This document shows, piece by piece, positions 17,045 to 25,755 of a DNA stretch of 64,000 nt. How positions within the stretch are numbered: position 1 is the stretch's first letter; each line of letters begins with the position of its first letter. A program made the position numbers and the translations under genes. The DNA comes from an uncultured bacterium (GTDB lineage: Bacteria; Bacteroidota; Bacteroidia; Bacteroidales; Bacteroidaceae). The notes below the pieces were generated by a model. The model was not told where the DNA came from and did no database searches. It saw only the letters and a list, made by a program, of their open reading frames with translations. The DNA lies in the NCBI GenBank assembly GCA_905215345.1, contig CAJMPR010000006.1:156580-220579 (forward strand), in the 5' to 3' direction.

Positions 17045-17076
17045 CAAAAGTAAGTGAAGTTTTCGGATTTACCAAA
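17045..17076 (-). promoter_or_regulatory. Promoter of tRNA-Ser(GGA)
   Basis: On the minus strand the -33 box TTTG (17073-17076), a 20-bp spacer and the -7 box TACTTTTG (17045-17052) match the Bacteroides consensus, 10 bp upstream of the tRNA. Confidence 0.75.
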
Positions 17077-17210
17077 TGTATACAACAATTATTCTTGATT
17101 ATGACCAATCATTTTGGTTATGTGCGCTACAGATTAGAATGAAGTTTGTTTTTAAAAGCAACTAACTCTCTAAAACAAACTTCATTATCAAGTCTATTTA
17201 TTATTTTCAT

Positions 17211-18167
17211 TTATCGGGATCTCACTTCACGTCTCATAAACATTGTGTATGAAAGCGCAAAACAAACTACTGTCGCGGCAATCAGGCCGGTAAGTTGGGG
17301 CCATACTACCAGTAAGCTCTGTCCTAACGAAAGTGGGCTTGGAATAGCTCCTTGAACCTGTTCCATTGTAAGCGGTCCAAGACTTCTGACAGAAGGCATT
17401 AGCAAAATAGTAGTCGCATCATTGAACAACTCGTTTGGTGCCAAACGCATTAGTCCCAAAATAAATTTCTGAAATCCAATAACCTGATAAGGAGACGCCA
17501 TTGAAGATGGGCTTAATGCTTTAGCAACCAGATTAACAATCATGGTATAGAATACACTAAAGAATAACCAGACGGCAACAGATGCTAATGCAGAAGTGGC
17601 AGCCTGACGAAAACGGAGTGAAAATAAGATTGCCAAATTAAGCCAGAATGCAACATAAAAAATACTGATTATAATGAAAAAGATAATCCGCCAGAATTCC
17701 TCAGCAGTAGGCGGAATACCAATCGCAATCAAGCCACACCCCATCACCAGAAAGCCCAGCACAAACAACATGATACCTATTACAATCAAGGCAGCTACAA
17801 ACTTAGCATTAATGATACAATCCCGATGAATTGGTTGTGAAAGCATACGGCTTAATGTTCCTTTATTCTGTTCCGAATTAACGGCATCAAACCCTAAAGC
17901 AATTCCCAACAAAGGTCCCAAAAAATTAATAAACAGAACAAAAGATGGCAAAGTCCCGTCTGAAACCGTAAATAACTTCAAGAAAAAAAACGAACTATCC
18001 GGATCATTCGGTTTGATTGCTGCACTTATATTGGTAAGAGCCGTATAGAGAGATCCCATACAAGTAAGTATGATAATACCGATCAATATAAGGAAACGCC
18101 AGCTTTTAATATGATCGGATATTTCTTTGTTGACAATAACCCAGAAAGGATAACTAACTTTGTCCAT
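17211..18167 (-). CDS. ABC-2 type transporter permease
   Basis: 318 aa from ATG 18167, chosen because an unusually strong GGAGGAG ribosome site lies 7 nt upstream. One N-terminal membrane segment (FLILIGIIILTCMGSLY) is followed by a large external loop and about five more helices (GIALGFDAVNSEQNKGTLSRMLSQPIHRD is the typical cytoplasmic loop of NatB-type permeases). The last helix is GLIAATVVCFALSYTMFM. It overlaps the ATPase gene by 14 nt, so the two are translationally coupled. With the ATPase and the NEW3 protein it should form an exporter or envelope-modifying complex; the substrate is unknown. Confidence 0.85.
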   Translation of the reverse strand: MDKVSYPFWVIVNKEISDHIKSWRFLILIGIIILTCMGSLYTALTNISAAIKPNDPDSSFFFLKLFTVSDGTLPSFVLFINFLGPLLGIALGFDAVNSEQNKGTLSRMLSQPIHRDCIINAKFVAALIVIGIMLFVLGFLVMGCGLIAIGIPPTAEEFWRIIFFIIISIFYVAFWLNLAILFSLRFRQAATSALASVAVWLFFSVFYTMIVNLVAKALSPSSMASPYQVIGFQKFILGLMRLAPNELFNDATTILLMPSVRSLGPLTMEQVQGAIPSPLSLGQSLLVVWPQLTGLIAATVVCFALSYTMFMRREVRSR

Positions 18168-18903
18168 GTTTTTCTCCTCCTTCCTCAAAATAACTATTAT
18201 AAATTTCAGACAAATCTTGCTTTTTATCTTTCAAGTCTGCCATATCAATCAAAGTTATTAGTTTACCGGCACTGAACAGACCTACACGGTCACATAGCTT
18301 TTGAACCTGATCCAGATGATGGGAAGAAAATAAGACAGTCAACCCTTCTCCTCCACTTAATTCACGAATCAGTTCGATAAATTCTTGTACACCAGCGGGG
18401 TCTATTCCAGAAGTAGGTTCATCCAGAATAATTATTTCAGGCTTCTTGATTAATACATCAGCCAGCCCTAAACGTTGCCGCATACCGCGAGAGTATTTGC
18501 CTGCTTTCTTTTTCATCTGGCTTTCAAGACCGACCCGTTTCATTAATTCTTCAGCTTTCAACTTTGCCTCTTCTTTTGAAATGCCATTAAGTTGAGCCGT
18601 ATAAATTAAATTCTCCGGACCTGTCATATCATCATAAAAACCTACATCCTCAGGCAAGTAACCGATCTTTTTTTTAACCCCAATAGGATGTCTTGTAGAG
18701 TTTATACCACAAATCTCTACCGAACCGGACGTCGGCTCGGTCAACCCCAACATCATTAGGATAGTAGTTGACTTCCCGGCCCCATTAGGGCCAAGTAATC
18801 CAAAAATTTCCCCTTTCCGGATACTCAGGTCTACATGATCAACAGCCGTAAAATTACCATATTGTTTGGTTAAAGCAGATAATACGATTACATGCTCATC
18901 CAT
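18154..18903 (-). CDS. ABC transporter ATP-binding protein
   Basis: 249 aa from ATG 18903, which has a good GGAGGTAAT ribosome site; a longer frame upstream lies inside the NEW3 gene. Walker A GPNGAGKST, signature YSRGMRQRLGLA, Walker B IIILDEPTSG and switch SSHHLDQV are all intact, so it should hydrolyse ATP. It resembles the CcmA/NatA class that pairs with ABC-2 permeases. The gene begins 2 nt before the upstream stop region (stop of the NEW3 gene at 18905) and overlaps the permease, making a tight three-gene operon. Confidence 0.92.
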   Translation of the reverse strand: MDEHVIVLSALTKQYGNFTAVDHVDLSIRKGEIFGLLGPNGAGKSTTILMMLGLTEPTSGSVEICGINSTRHPIGVKKKIGYLPEDVGFYDDMTGPENLIYTAQLNGISKEEAKLKAEELMKRVGLESQMKKKAGKYSRGMRQRLGLADVLIKKPEIIILDEPTSGIDPAGVQEFIELIRELSGGEGLTVLFSSHHLDQVQKLCDRVGLFSAGKLITLIDMADLKDKKQDLSEIYNSYFEEGGEKHGQS

Positions 18904-18904
18904 A

Positions 18905-20056
18905 TTACCTCCTTCCATATTTACGGAATAAATAGTAAACGGCACCAACAGCTGAAAGAATAATTAAAACACCTACCCATCCCCATAACATCGGAGTCTT
19001 CACGGCAATACGAAATTGAGTGTCAGTATTTACTTCCGGGGTTTTTGCAGTCATAGAAGTAACATAATCTCCCGGCAATGCCTTTTTAGATGCCTTCAAT
19101 GTAGCTATTACAGGGGTACTCTCTCCTGCTTTCAGCATTTCAATTTTCGAAGGTTCAAAATTTACCTCCCAGTCAACAGGTTTATTGGCGGACAATTGAA
19201 TATCTTTCAATAAAGAAGAACCTGTATTTCGGACTTCCAATTCAATACGTTTTACATCCCCAGCCGTCACTTCAGCGCTCAATAATCCGCGGGGAGTAGT
19301 CAATTCCATTTGATAAGAACCCGTAACTACCACTTCAAGTTCAATATCTGCCGAAGTCGTACCCGCAACTGCCCGCACGGGAATTTTATAGGTCCCGGCC
19401 TCTACATTAGCAGGTGGATTGATATCAATACTGATATTCTGACTGCTATTTGCTTCAACCTGAGCTGAAGTAGCCTGCTTATAATTGGGTTTAAAAATAA
19501 CATTCCACCCTCTCGGGGCGTTAGCAATCAATGCATATAATTGTTGGTCGGCAGTTTGATTCTTTAATATGGCATTAAAGGTAAATGTCGATTTAGAATT
19601 CCCCTGCATGTTAGGTTGCTCAGTAGTAAATTCAGTCTGATAAGTCCCCTGCTGGGCAACCACGATATTTAATGGAAGTTTTGCTTCACCGGCAGATACA
19701 ACGAAATGATAACTGCCTTTACTGATTTTCAACGGAACCTCTACTTTCAGATTAAAAGTTTTCTTTTCTTTAGGCAAGACAGCAAGTTGACTCAAACTCC
19801 ATCCGCCGGATTTTAACTCCCATTTCCAAGTACCCGGTAATCCATTCAAGGAAAGATTAGCATTGGTAAGTTTCTCTGTATCGTTTATCAAATCGATGCT
19901 GTAATCGACAGATGCACCCGGAGATACGGAGATTTTTGTGTAAGGTGTGTAAAGAATCACGCTTTTAGGAATAGAATCATTAGCGCGTGTGTCATTCAAG
20001 GGAATAATTCCCAATAGCATAGCAATGAATAAAATACAATTTGTTCTCATAGTCAT
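18905..20056 (-). CDS. NEW3-domain envelope protein of the ABC operon
   Basis: 383 aa. A Sec signal peptide (CILFIAMLLGIIPLNDTRA) precedes three Ig-like repeats of about 105 residues, each with the NEW3 pattern: SVDYSIDLINDTEKLTNANLSLNGLPGTWKWEL, TFTFNAILKNQTADQQLYALIANAPRGWNVIF and RIELEVRNTGSSLLKDIQLSANKPVDWEVNFEP. A C-terminal helix (GWVGVLIILSAVGAVYYLF) with a basic tail RKYGRR anchors it in the inner membrane, the bulk facing the periplasm. It is the first gene of the operon, ending 1 nt from the ATPase start. It may bind substrate or cell-envelope glycan for the exporter; this is inferred. Confidence 0.8.
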   Translation of the reverse strand: MTMRTNCILFIAMLLGIIPLNDTRANDSIPKSVILYTPYTKISVSPGASVDYSIDLINDTEKLTNANLSLNGLPGTWKWELKSGGWSLSQLAVLPKEKKTFNLKVEVPLKISKGSYHFVVSAGEAKLPLNIVVAQQGTYQTEFTTEQPNMQGNSKSTFTFNAILKNQTADQQLYALIANAPRGWNVIFKPNYKQATSAQVEANSSQNISIDINPPANVEAGTYKIPVRAVAGTTSADIELEVVVTGSYQMELTTPRGLLSAEVTAGDVKRIELEVRNTGSSLLKDIQLSANKPVDWEVNFEPSKIEMLKAGESTPVIATLKASKKALPGDYVTSMTAKTPEVNTDTQFRIAVKTPMLWGWVGVLIILSAVGAVYYLFRKYGRR

Positions 20057-20309
20057 AAAAAAGTTCTTATGGTTATTTAATATGAATATTCCTCAATTTG
20101 TGTGCTGCAAAAATAAAAGATATGAATATTAGTAGTTGTTAAAAGATTCCAAAGAATATAATTATGAAAGAACAAGTATTCTCTTCTTCTTATTAGCCTA
20201 AAATAAAAGGACTTTGTTAAACGAGAAGTTATTATTCTAATCATTTGTAAAATACAGAACAAAGCAAAAACGGATAAGTTATGATACCAAAAACAAATAT
20301 TAAATATAT

Positions 20310-21557
20310 ATGGAACAGGCTATTCTAATTAACGGAGCGTTAATATTCGATGGTATAAATAAGAATATTACTCAAGGCAACCTATTAATAGAAGGAAAAC
20401 GTATTCGGAAATTATCCAGCTTACCAATTGTAGCTGATGGTGCAAAAACAATTGATGGCACAGGGAAATTTCTCATGCCGGGTTTGATTGATGCTCACTG
20501 GCACTCATACATGTCATGCAACACCATGATGGACTTATTAACGGCGGACACAGCATACACCCAGCTTAAAGCCGGAGAAGAAGCTTCCAGAACCTTATTA
20601 AGAGGATTTACAACCATCCGTGATGCGGGCGGACCTGTTTTTGGATTGAAGCGCGCTATTGATGAAGGTATTATTTCCGGACCAAGAATTTATCCGAGTG
20701 GTTCCATCATCTCTCAGACCGGTGGACACGGCGACTTCAGGGCTATTTATGAAGAACCCCGTCCATTTGATTGTTGCGGATTAACACATACCGAACAAAT
20801 TGGTGCTGCCATTATTGCCGATGGCATAGATGCAGTCACAGTAGCCGCTCGTAATAATATACGCTTAGGAGCCAGTCAGATAAAACTGATGACAGGAGGC
20901 GGAGTTGCTTCTCTTTACGACAGACTGGAAGACACCCAATATTTTGAAGAAGAGATTCATGCGGCAGTAATGGCGGCAGAAGATGCCGGAACTTATGTAA
21001 TGGTACACGTCTATGTGCCAAGAGCCATATCCAGAGCCATACACGCAGGTGTAAAAAGCATAGAACATGGTCATCTGATTGATGAACCCACCATGGAACT
21101 GATTGCCAGAAAAAATGTATGGCTGTGTATGCAACCGTTCACATTGGAAGACAATAAATTCCCAACCCCGGAACAGCAAGCAAAGCATGAAATGGTAGTT
21201 GAAGGTACAGATAACACCTATCGTCTGGCAAAGAAATATCAGGTCAATCTGGCATGGGGAACAGACTTACTATTCAATCCTGCCAATACGGTTAACCAGA
21301 ATCAAGGAATCATCAAACTACAAAAGTGGTTCAGCAACTTTGAGATACTAAAAATGATTACTCACGATAATGCAGAACTTCTTGCTCTTTCCGGTTCCCG
21401 AAATCCCTATTCGGGTAAGTTAGGTAGAATAGAAGAAGATGCATGGGCAGATTTAATCTTGGTAAATGGTAATGTCATGGAAGATGTCAACCTATTAGCT
21501 GATCCTGAGAAGAATATTGTTATGATAATGAAGGATGGTGAGATTATTCGTCAATAA
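20310..21557 (+). CDS. Metal-dependent amidohydrolase (imidazolonepropionase/prolidase-like)
   Basis: 415 aa, cytoplasmic, no signal peptide. The TIM-barrel amidohydrolase motifs are in order: MPGLIDAHWHS (HxH metal ligands, residues about 58-65), Lys in QIKLMTGGG, His in VMVHVYVPRA and EHGHLIDEP, and Asp in LAWGTDLLF. The N- and C-terminal strands form the usual beta-sandwich (GKLGRIEEDAWADLILVNGNVMEDV). Relatives cleave dipeptides or cyclic amides; the substrate cannot be deduced. It stands alone, divergent from the NEW3-ABC operon across 253 bp of non-coding DNA. Confidence 0.85.
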   Translation: MEQAILINGALIFDGINKNITQGNLLIEGKRIRKLSSLPIVADGAKTIDGTGKFLMPGLIDAHWHSYMSCNTMMDLLTADTAYTQLKAGEEASRTLLRGFTTIRDAGGPVFGLKRAIDEGIISGPRIYPSGSIISQTGGHGDFRAIYEEPRPFDCCGLTHTEQIGAAIIADGIDAVTVAARNNIRLGASQIKLMTGGGVASLYDRLEDTQYFEEEIHAAVMAAEDAGTYVMVHVYVPRAISRAIHAGVKSIEHGHLIDEPTMELIARKNVWLCMQPFTLEDNKFPTPEQQAKHEMVVEGTDNTYRLAKKYQVNLAWGTDLLFNPANTVNQNQGIIKLQKWFSNFEILKMITHDNAELLALSGSRNPYSGKLGRIEEDAWADLILVNGNVMEDVNLLADPEKNIVMIMKDGEIIRQ

Positions 21558-21788
21558 CCTGATAAAGAGTAACCCCACTTTATCAAAAGACTTTGCATAT
21601 ATATTAACAAAACAGCAACGTTTTTTATAAACTTATTTATCCAGCTTTATCCGTCTATCTCACGTGTTCAGAGATATAATACATTTTTGAATAACGCAAA
21701 TGCTTGAATCTAAATTTTTCCACGTAGGTGCCAAGGTACAAGATATATACCTGCACCTTGCACCTAATCAAAAAAAAATCCGTTTTAT

Positions 21789-21823
21789 TTTGCTATTTAG
21801 AAAAACGTTCGTAGTTTTGCGAA
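21789..21823 (+). promoter_or_regulatory. ars promoter with overlapping ArsR operator
   Basis: -33 TTTG (21789-21792), 19-bp spacer, -7 TAGTTTTG (21812-21819). The imperfect palindrome TTCGTAGTTTTGCGAA (21808-21823) covers the -7 box, so bound ArsR would block RNA polymerase. The same half-site recurs at 22200. Confidence 0.75.
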
Positions 21824-21848
21824 CAACTAACAAAAAAGGAGAATTGAA

Positions 21849-22175
21849 GTGAAAGAAAAGCAATACACAACAGAGCAAGAACAGATTGCCCGTTTTGCCA
21901 AAGCAATGGGGCATCCGGCACGAATGGCTATTCTTACTTTTTTAGCAAAACAAGAAAGTTGCTTCTTCGGCGATATTCACGAAGAACTACCTATTGCTAA
22001 AGCAACCGTTTCGCAACATTTGAAAGAACTGAAAGAAGCAGGCTTAATTCAAGGGGAAATAGAAACTCCTAAAGTCCGGTACTGTATCAATCGGGAAAAC
22101 TGGGAACTTGCCCGAAAACTATTTGCTGCTTTCTTAGGGGACTGCAAATGTAAAGGTGCATCGTGCTGTGAATAA
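21849..22175 (+). CDS. arsR: ArsR family arsenite-responsive repressor
   Basis: 108 aa from GTG 21849, with AGGAG upstream. It has a winged helix-turn-helix: FAKAMGHPARMAILTFLA, CFFGDIHEELPIAKATVSQHLKELKEAGLIQ and RYCINRENWELARKLFAAF. Metal-binding candidates are Cys38 and a C-terminal cluster (GDCKCKGASCCE) with four cysteines. It should repress its own promoter and the one downstream, releasing DNA on binding arsenite or antimonite. It is the first gene of the arsenic operon; a terminator hairpin overlaps its stop codon. Confidence 0.9.
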   Translation: MKEKQYTTEQEQIARFAKAMGHPARMAILTFLAKQESCFFGDIHEELPIAKATVSQHLKELKEAGLIQGEIETPKVRYCINRENWELARKLFAAFLGDCKCKGASCCE

Positions 22176-22189
22176 CAGCACCTTTTTTT
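22163..22189 (+). terminator. Terminator overlapping the arsR stop codon
   Basis: GTGCTGT-GAATA-ACAGCAC followed by C and seven T. The stop TAA lies in the hairpin, so translating ribosomes could modulate it. It separates arsR from the rest of the cluster. Confidence 0.75.
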
Positions 22190-22199
22190 GGGAATAATG

Positions 22200-22215
22200 T
22201 TCGTAGTTCTACGAA
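22200..22215. promoter_or_regulatory. Second ArsR operator
   Basis: The perfect palindrome TTCGTAGTTCTACGAA lies between arsR and the thioredoxin-like gene. It shares its left half exactly with the operator at 21808, which supports ArsR binding at both sites. Confidence 0.75.
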
Positions 22216-22252
22216 TTACGATTATTATATAACCTTTAAAGTAGAAAGAAAG

Positions 22253-22486
22253 ATGGAAATTAAAGTACTAGGAACTGGGTGTTCAAGCTGTAAAGCATTG
22301 TATGAAACCACCAAGCAAGCAATTTCAGAATTAGGTTGCGATGCAACACTAATCAAAGAAGAAGATTTATTAAAAATCATGGAGTATAACATTTTAAGTC
22401 TTCCGGCTTTAGTTATTAACGAAAAAGTAGTATCAGCCGGAAAAAGATTATCTCTGATGGAAGTAAAAGAATTAATAACCAAATAA
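22253..22486 (+). CDS. Small thioredoxin-like redox protein (CSSC)
   Basis: 77 aa, cytoplasmic. It has a thioredoxin/glutaredoxin-like fold with redox motif GTGCSSCKAL (residues 7-16) and a cis-Pro segment LSLPALVINEKVV. It belongs to the TM0996/MTH895-like family often found in arsenic and metal clusters, where it probably supplies electrons or exchanges thiols with ArsC or ArsF. It is the first gene after the second ArsR operator. Confidence 0.8.
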   Translation: MEIKVLGTGCSSCKALYETTKQAISELGCDATLIKEEDLLKIMEYNILSLPALVINEKVVSAGKRLSLMEVKELITK

Positions 22487-22496
22487 AAAATAGACT

Positions 22497-22940
22497 ATGA
22501 GAAAGTTATTTTATCTACTGATTGCAACACTAGTTTTGATTTCTTGCGGGAATGCTTCAAAGAAAAGGACCGAAGAAAACAAAGCGGAAGAATTGCAACC
22601 TAATCGTATTGAAGTTCTTTATTTTCATAGCGCACAAAGGTGTATTACTTGTCGGGCAATAGAAGCTAATACGGTAGCCCTTTTAGATAGTGTTTATTCC
22701 AAAGAAAAAGCAAACGGAAAAATCATCTACAAGGTAATAGACATTTCAAAGAAAGAGAATGAAGCGATTGCAGACAAATACGAAGTTACATGGTCGTCTT
22801 TGTTTGTTAATGGTTGGAAAGACGGAAAAGAGAATGTAAATAATATGACGGAATTTAGTTTTTCCAATGCGAGAAATGAACCCGAAAAGTTTAAAGAGGG
22901 AATTAAAAGCAAGATTGACGAATTGCTAAAACAGTTATAA
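22497..22940 (+). CDS. arsF: ArsF-family lipoprotein with CxxC motif
   Basis: 147 aa. The lipoprotein signal MRKLFYLLIATLVLISC is followed by a charged linker and a thioredoxin-like domain (RIEVLYFHSAQRCITCRAIEANTVALLD, CITC at about residues 45-48; later VTWSSLFVNGWKDG). It matches proteins annotated as nitrophenyl compound nitroreductase subunit ArsF found next to ArsG permeases in Bacteroides ars operons. It is exported and membrane-anchored. It ends 1 nt before the ArsG-like gene, indicating coupling. The biochemical activity is not evident from sequence. Confidence 0.75.
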   Translation: MRKLFYLLIATLVLISCGNASKKRTEENKAEELQPNRIEVLYFHSAQRCITCRAIEANTVALLDSVYSKEKANGKIIYKVIDISKKENEAIADKYEVTWSSLFVNGWKDGKENVNNMTEFSFSNARNEPEKFKEGIKSKIDELLKQL

Positions 22941-22941
22941 A

Positions 22942-23649
22942 ATGGACTTTCTTCAATCACTATTAGATAACAGTTCTGTACCTGCTATTACAGCCTTTAT
23001 ATTGGGAATCTTAACGGCTGTTAGCCCATGTCCACTGGCTACCAATATCACGGCAATAGGATTTATAAGTAAGGATATAGAAAACCATCACCGGATATTT
23101 ATAAATGGGTTACTCTACACTTTCGGCAGAATAGTAACTTATACGGTTCTTGGCTTTATTCTTATCCCTATTCTCCGTGAGGGTGCAAGTATGTTTATAG
23201 TTCAAAAAGCCGTAAGTAAATACGGGGAAATGCTGATTGCTCCGATATTAATCATTATTGGAATATTTATGCTCGACCTAATAAAACTCAATCTGCCCAA
23301 AATCAATATAGGCGGAGAAAATCTAAAAAAGAGAACTAAAAGCAGTTGGGGAGCTATGTTATTGGGCATTTTATTCGCCCTTGCTTTTTGTCCTACCAGT
23401 GGAGTGTTTTATTTCGGTATGCTTATACCCTTATCAGCAACAGAAACAGGCGGTTATCTTTTGCCCGTAATTTACGCTATTGCTACGGGATTACCCGTAA
23501 TCCTTGTTGCATGGGTCTTGGCTTACAGTGTTGCCAGATTAGGTAAGTTTTATAATCGAATACAAGTATTTGAAAAATGGTTTCGTAAAATAGTGGCTAT
23601 TCTCTTCATCGCAGTAGGAGTTTATTATGCAATCGTTTTTTATTTATAA
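22942..23649 (+). CDS. ArsG-family (CcdA/DsbD-like) membrane permease
   Basis: 235 aa with six predicted membrane helices arranged as two inverted halves, each with a conserved Cys-Pro: AVSPCPLATNITAIG in the first and ALAFCPTSGVFYFGM in the second. This is the CcdA/DsbD transmembrane thiol-transporter layout. In arsenic operons the family is annotated as aromatic aminobenzylarsenical efflux permease (ArsG). It may pass electrons from the cytoplasmic CSSC protein to ArsF in the periplasm rather than pump arsenicals; both readings fit. Confidence 0.75.
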   Translation: MDFLQSLLDNSSVPAITAFILGILTAVSPCPLATNITAIGFISKDIENHHRIFINGLLYTFGRIVTYTVLGFILIPILREGASMFIVQKAVSKYGEMLIAPILIIIGIFMLDLIKLNLPKINIGGENLKKRTKSSWGAMLLGILFALAFCPTSGVFYFGMLIPLSATETGGYLLPVIYAIATGLPVILVAWVLAYSVARLGKFYNRIQVFEKWFRKIVAILFIAVGVYYAIVFYL

Positions 23650-23684
23650 ATAAAAAACTTAGTATCATTTAATATAAAAACAGT

Positions 23685-24011
23685 ATGAAAAAGATAGAAA
23701 TTTTCGACCCGGCTATGTGTTGCCCTACGGGTCTGTGTGGAACAAACATCAATCCTGAATTGATGCGAATTGCAGTTATAATTGAAACGTTGAAGAAACA
23801 AGGTGTTATCGTTACTCGACATAATTTGCGGGACGAACCCCAAGTTTATGTGAGCAACAAAACAGTAAACGAATTTCTTCAAAAACATGGGGCGGATGCA
23901 CTACCTATTACCTTAGTAGATGGTAAAGTTGCCGTTTCCCAAACCTATCCGACTATTCAACAAATGAGTGAATGGACGGGAATTGATTTAAATTTTATGC
24001 CAGTAAAATAA
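23685..24011 (+). CDS. arsD: Arsenite metallochaperone ArsD
   Basis: 108 aa. The start KKIEIFDPAMCCPTGLCGTNINPELMRI holds Cys12, Cys13 and Cys18, the As(III)-binding triad that hands arsenite to ArsA. The rest is a thioredoxin-like fold (LPITLVDGKVAVSQTYPT). The C-terminal vicinal Cys pairs of the E. coli protein are absent, as in most short ArsD. It lies 27 nt before arsA. Confidence 0.92.
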   Translation: MKKIEIFDPAMCCPTGLCGTNINPELMRIAVIIETLKKQGVIVTRHNLRDEPQVYVSNKTVNEFLQKHGADALPITLVDGKVAVSQTYPTIQQMSEWTGIDLNFMPVK

Positions 24012-24038
24012 TCATTTACCAATTTAATAATTATAAAT

Positions 24039-25751
24039 ATGAAAGCATTTAATTTATCAGATATAGATTTGACTAAATACCTTTTTTTTACTGGAAAAGG
24101 TGGTGTAGGAAAAACTTCTATTGCTTGTGCTACTGCGGTAGGATTAGCAGATAACGGAAAGAAAATTCTTCTAATCAGCACCGACCCAGCTTCAAACCTG
24201 CAAGACATTTTTAATCAGACTTTAAACGGACATGGTACTGACATAAAAGAAGTACCCGGATTAACCGTTGTCAATCTCGACCCGGAACAAGCAGCAGCGG
24301 AGTATAGGGAAAGCGTTATCGCTCCTTTCCGGGGACAACTGCCCGAAAGTGTTATTCAAAATATGGAAGAACAACTTTCAGGCTCCTGTACGATAGAAAT
24401 TGCGGCTTTTAACCAGTTTTCTGATTTTATCACGGATGCCAATAAAGCAAAAGAATACGACCATATCATCTTTGATACAGCCCCCACGGGGCACACGTTA
24501 CGAATGTTACAACTGCCATCGGCGTGGAGTACGTTCATCAGTGAGAGTACGCACGGTGCATCTTGCTTAGGTCAATTATCCGGTTTGGAAGAACGGAAAG
24601 GTATCTATAAGCAGGCAGTGGAAACACTTTCGGATGCCAATGCAACTCAGTTAGTATTGGTTAGCCGTCCCGAAATTGCGCCATTGAAAGAAGCTGCCCG
24701 TTCTTCACATGAATTACAATTACTGGGAATTAAAAACAAGTTATTGATAATCAATGGACTTTTACAACAAGTAGATGAAGCCGATATCGTATCGAAACAG
24801 ATTTATGATAGACAACAATCTGCCTTAAAACAAACCCCTGTGGAACTGTTAGAATATCCCTCTTATTTTGTTCCTCTACGGTCTTATAATTTGTCTAATA
24901 TAGCAAATATCCGCTGGATGCTATATAATGACAATCTAACAGACGATGCCGATTATCAGCGTATTACAGACGCTAAAAATATAGATGAATTGGTGAATGA
25001 CCTTTATAAATCGGGGAAAAGAGTTGTCTTTACAATGGGAAAAGGTGGTGTAGGAAAAACCACGTTAGCTACTGAAATCGCCCTAAAATTAACAAAACTG
25101 GGCGCAAAGGTACATCTTACTACTACTGACCCTGCAAACCATCTGAACTATAATCTTGCTGTTCAGGCAGGCATCGCAGTAAGCCGCATTGATGAAGCGG
25201 AAGTTTTGGAAGTCTATAAAAATGAGGTTCGCAGTAAAGCAGCAGAAACAATGACTGCCGAAGATATGGAATATATAGAGGAAGATTTGCGTTCACCGTG
25301 TACACAAGAAATTGCAGTATTCCGGGCGTTTGCTGAAATCGTAGATAAAGCAGAAAATCAAGTAGTTGTGATTGATACTGCACCAACCGGACACACATTG
25401 TTATTGCTAGATGCAACGGAAAGCTACCATAAAGAAGTCCAACGTACACACGGTGATAGTCCTGCTTCGGTAAGAAAACTATTGCCACGTTTAAGAAACC
25501 AGCAGGAAACAGAGGTGGTTATTGTAACTTTGCCCGAAACAACTCCCGTATTTGAAGCCGAATGTTTGCAAATAGATTTACAGCGTGCTGGAATAAATAA
25601 TAAATGGTGGGTGATAAATTCCTGTCTGTCATTGACTAATACGGAAAATTCATTCTTACGGGCAAAAGCAAAAAATGAATTGATTTGGATTAAGAAAGTA
25701 GAAGAATTGTCAAAGGGAAATGCCGCCCTGGTAGCCTGGAAAAATAACTAA
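24039..25751 (+). CDS. arsA: Arsenite-translocating ATPase ArsA
   Basis: 570 aa, two homologous halves joined by a linker near residue 310. Each half has a deviant Walker A (FTGKGGVGKTS at about 18, MGKGGVGKTT at about 333) and a DTAPTGHTL signature. The metalloid-site cysteines are present: GSCTIEIAAF, GASCLGQL and SPCTQEIAVF. It should power arsenite extrusion. The presence of Acr3 rather than ArsB in the same operon suggests that ArsA energises Acr3 here. Confidence 0.95.
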   Translation: MKAFNLSDIDLTKYLFFTGKGGVGKTSIACATAVGLADNGKKILLISTDPASNLQDIFNQTLNGHGTDIKEVPGLTVVNLDPEQAAAEYRESVIAPFRGQLPESVIQNMEEQLSGSCTIEIAAFNQFSDFITDANKAKEYDHIIFDTAPTGHTLRMLQLPSAWSTFISESTHGASCLGQLSGLEERKGIYKQAVETLSDANATQLVLVSRPEIAPLKEAARSSHELQLLGIKNKLLIINGLLQQVDEADIVSKQIYDRQQSALKQTPVELLEYPSYFVPLRSYNLSNIANIRWMLYNDNLTDDADYQRITDAKNIDELVNDLYKSGKRVVFTMGKGGVGKTTLATEIALKLTKLGAKVHLTTTDPANHLNYNLAVQAGIAVSRIDEAEVLEVYKNEVRSKAAETMTAEDMEYIEEDLRSPCTQEIAVFRAFAEIVDKAENQVVVIDTAPTGHTLLLLDATESYHKEVQRTHGDSPASVRKLLPRLRNQQETEVVIVTLPETTPVFEAECLQIDLQRAGINNKWWVINSCLSLTNTENSFLRAKAKNELIWIKKVEELSKGNAALVAWKNN

Positions 25752-25755
25752 GGAT

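Noticed and set aside
16829..17088. Minus-strand frames over the tRNA-Ser(GGA) gene
   Set aside because: The tRNA structure is complete and explains the sequence.
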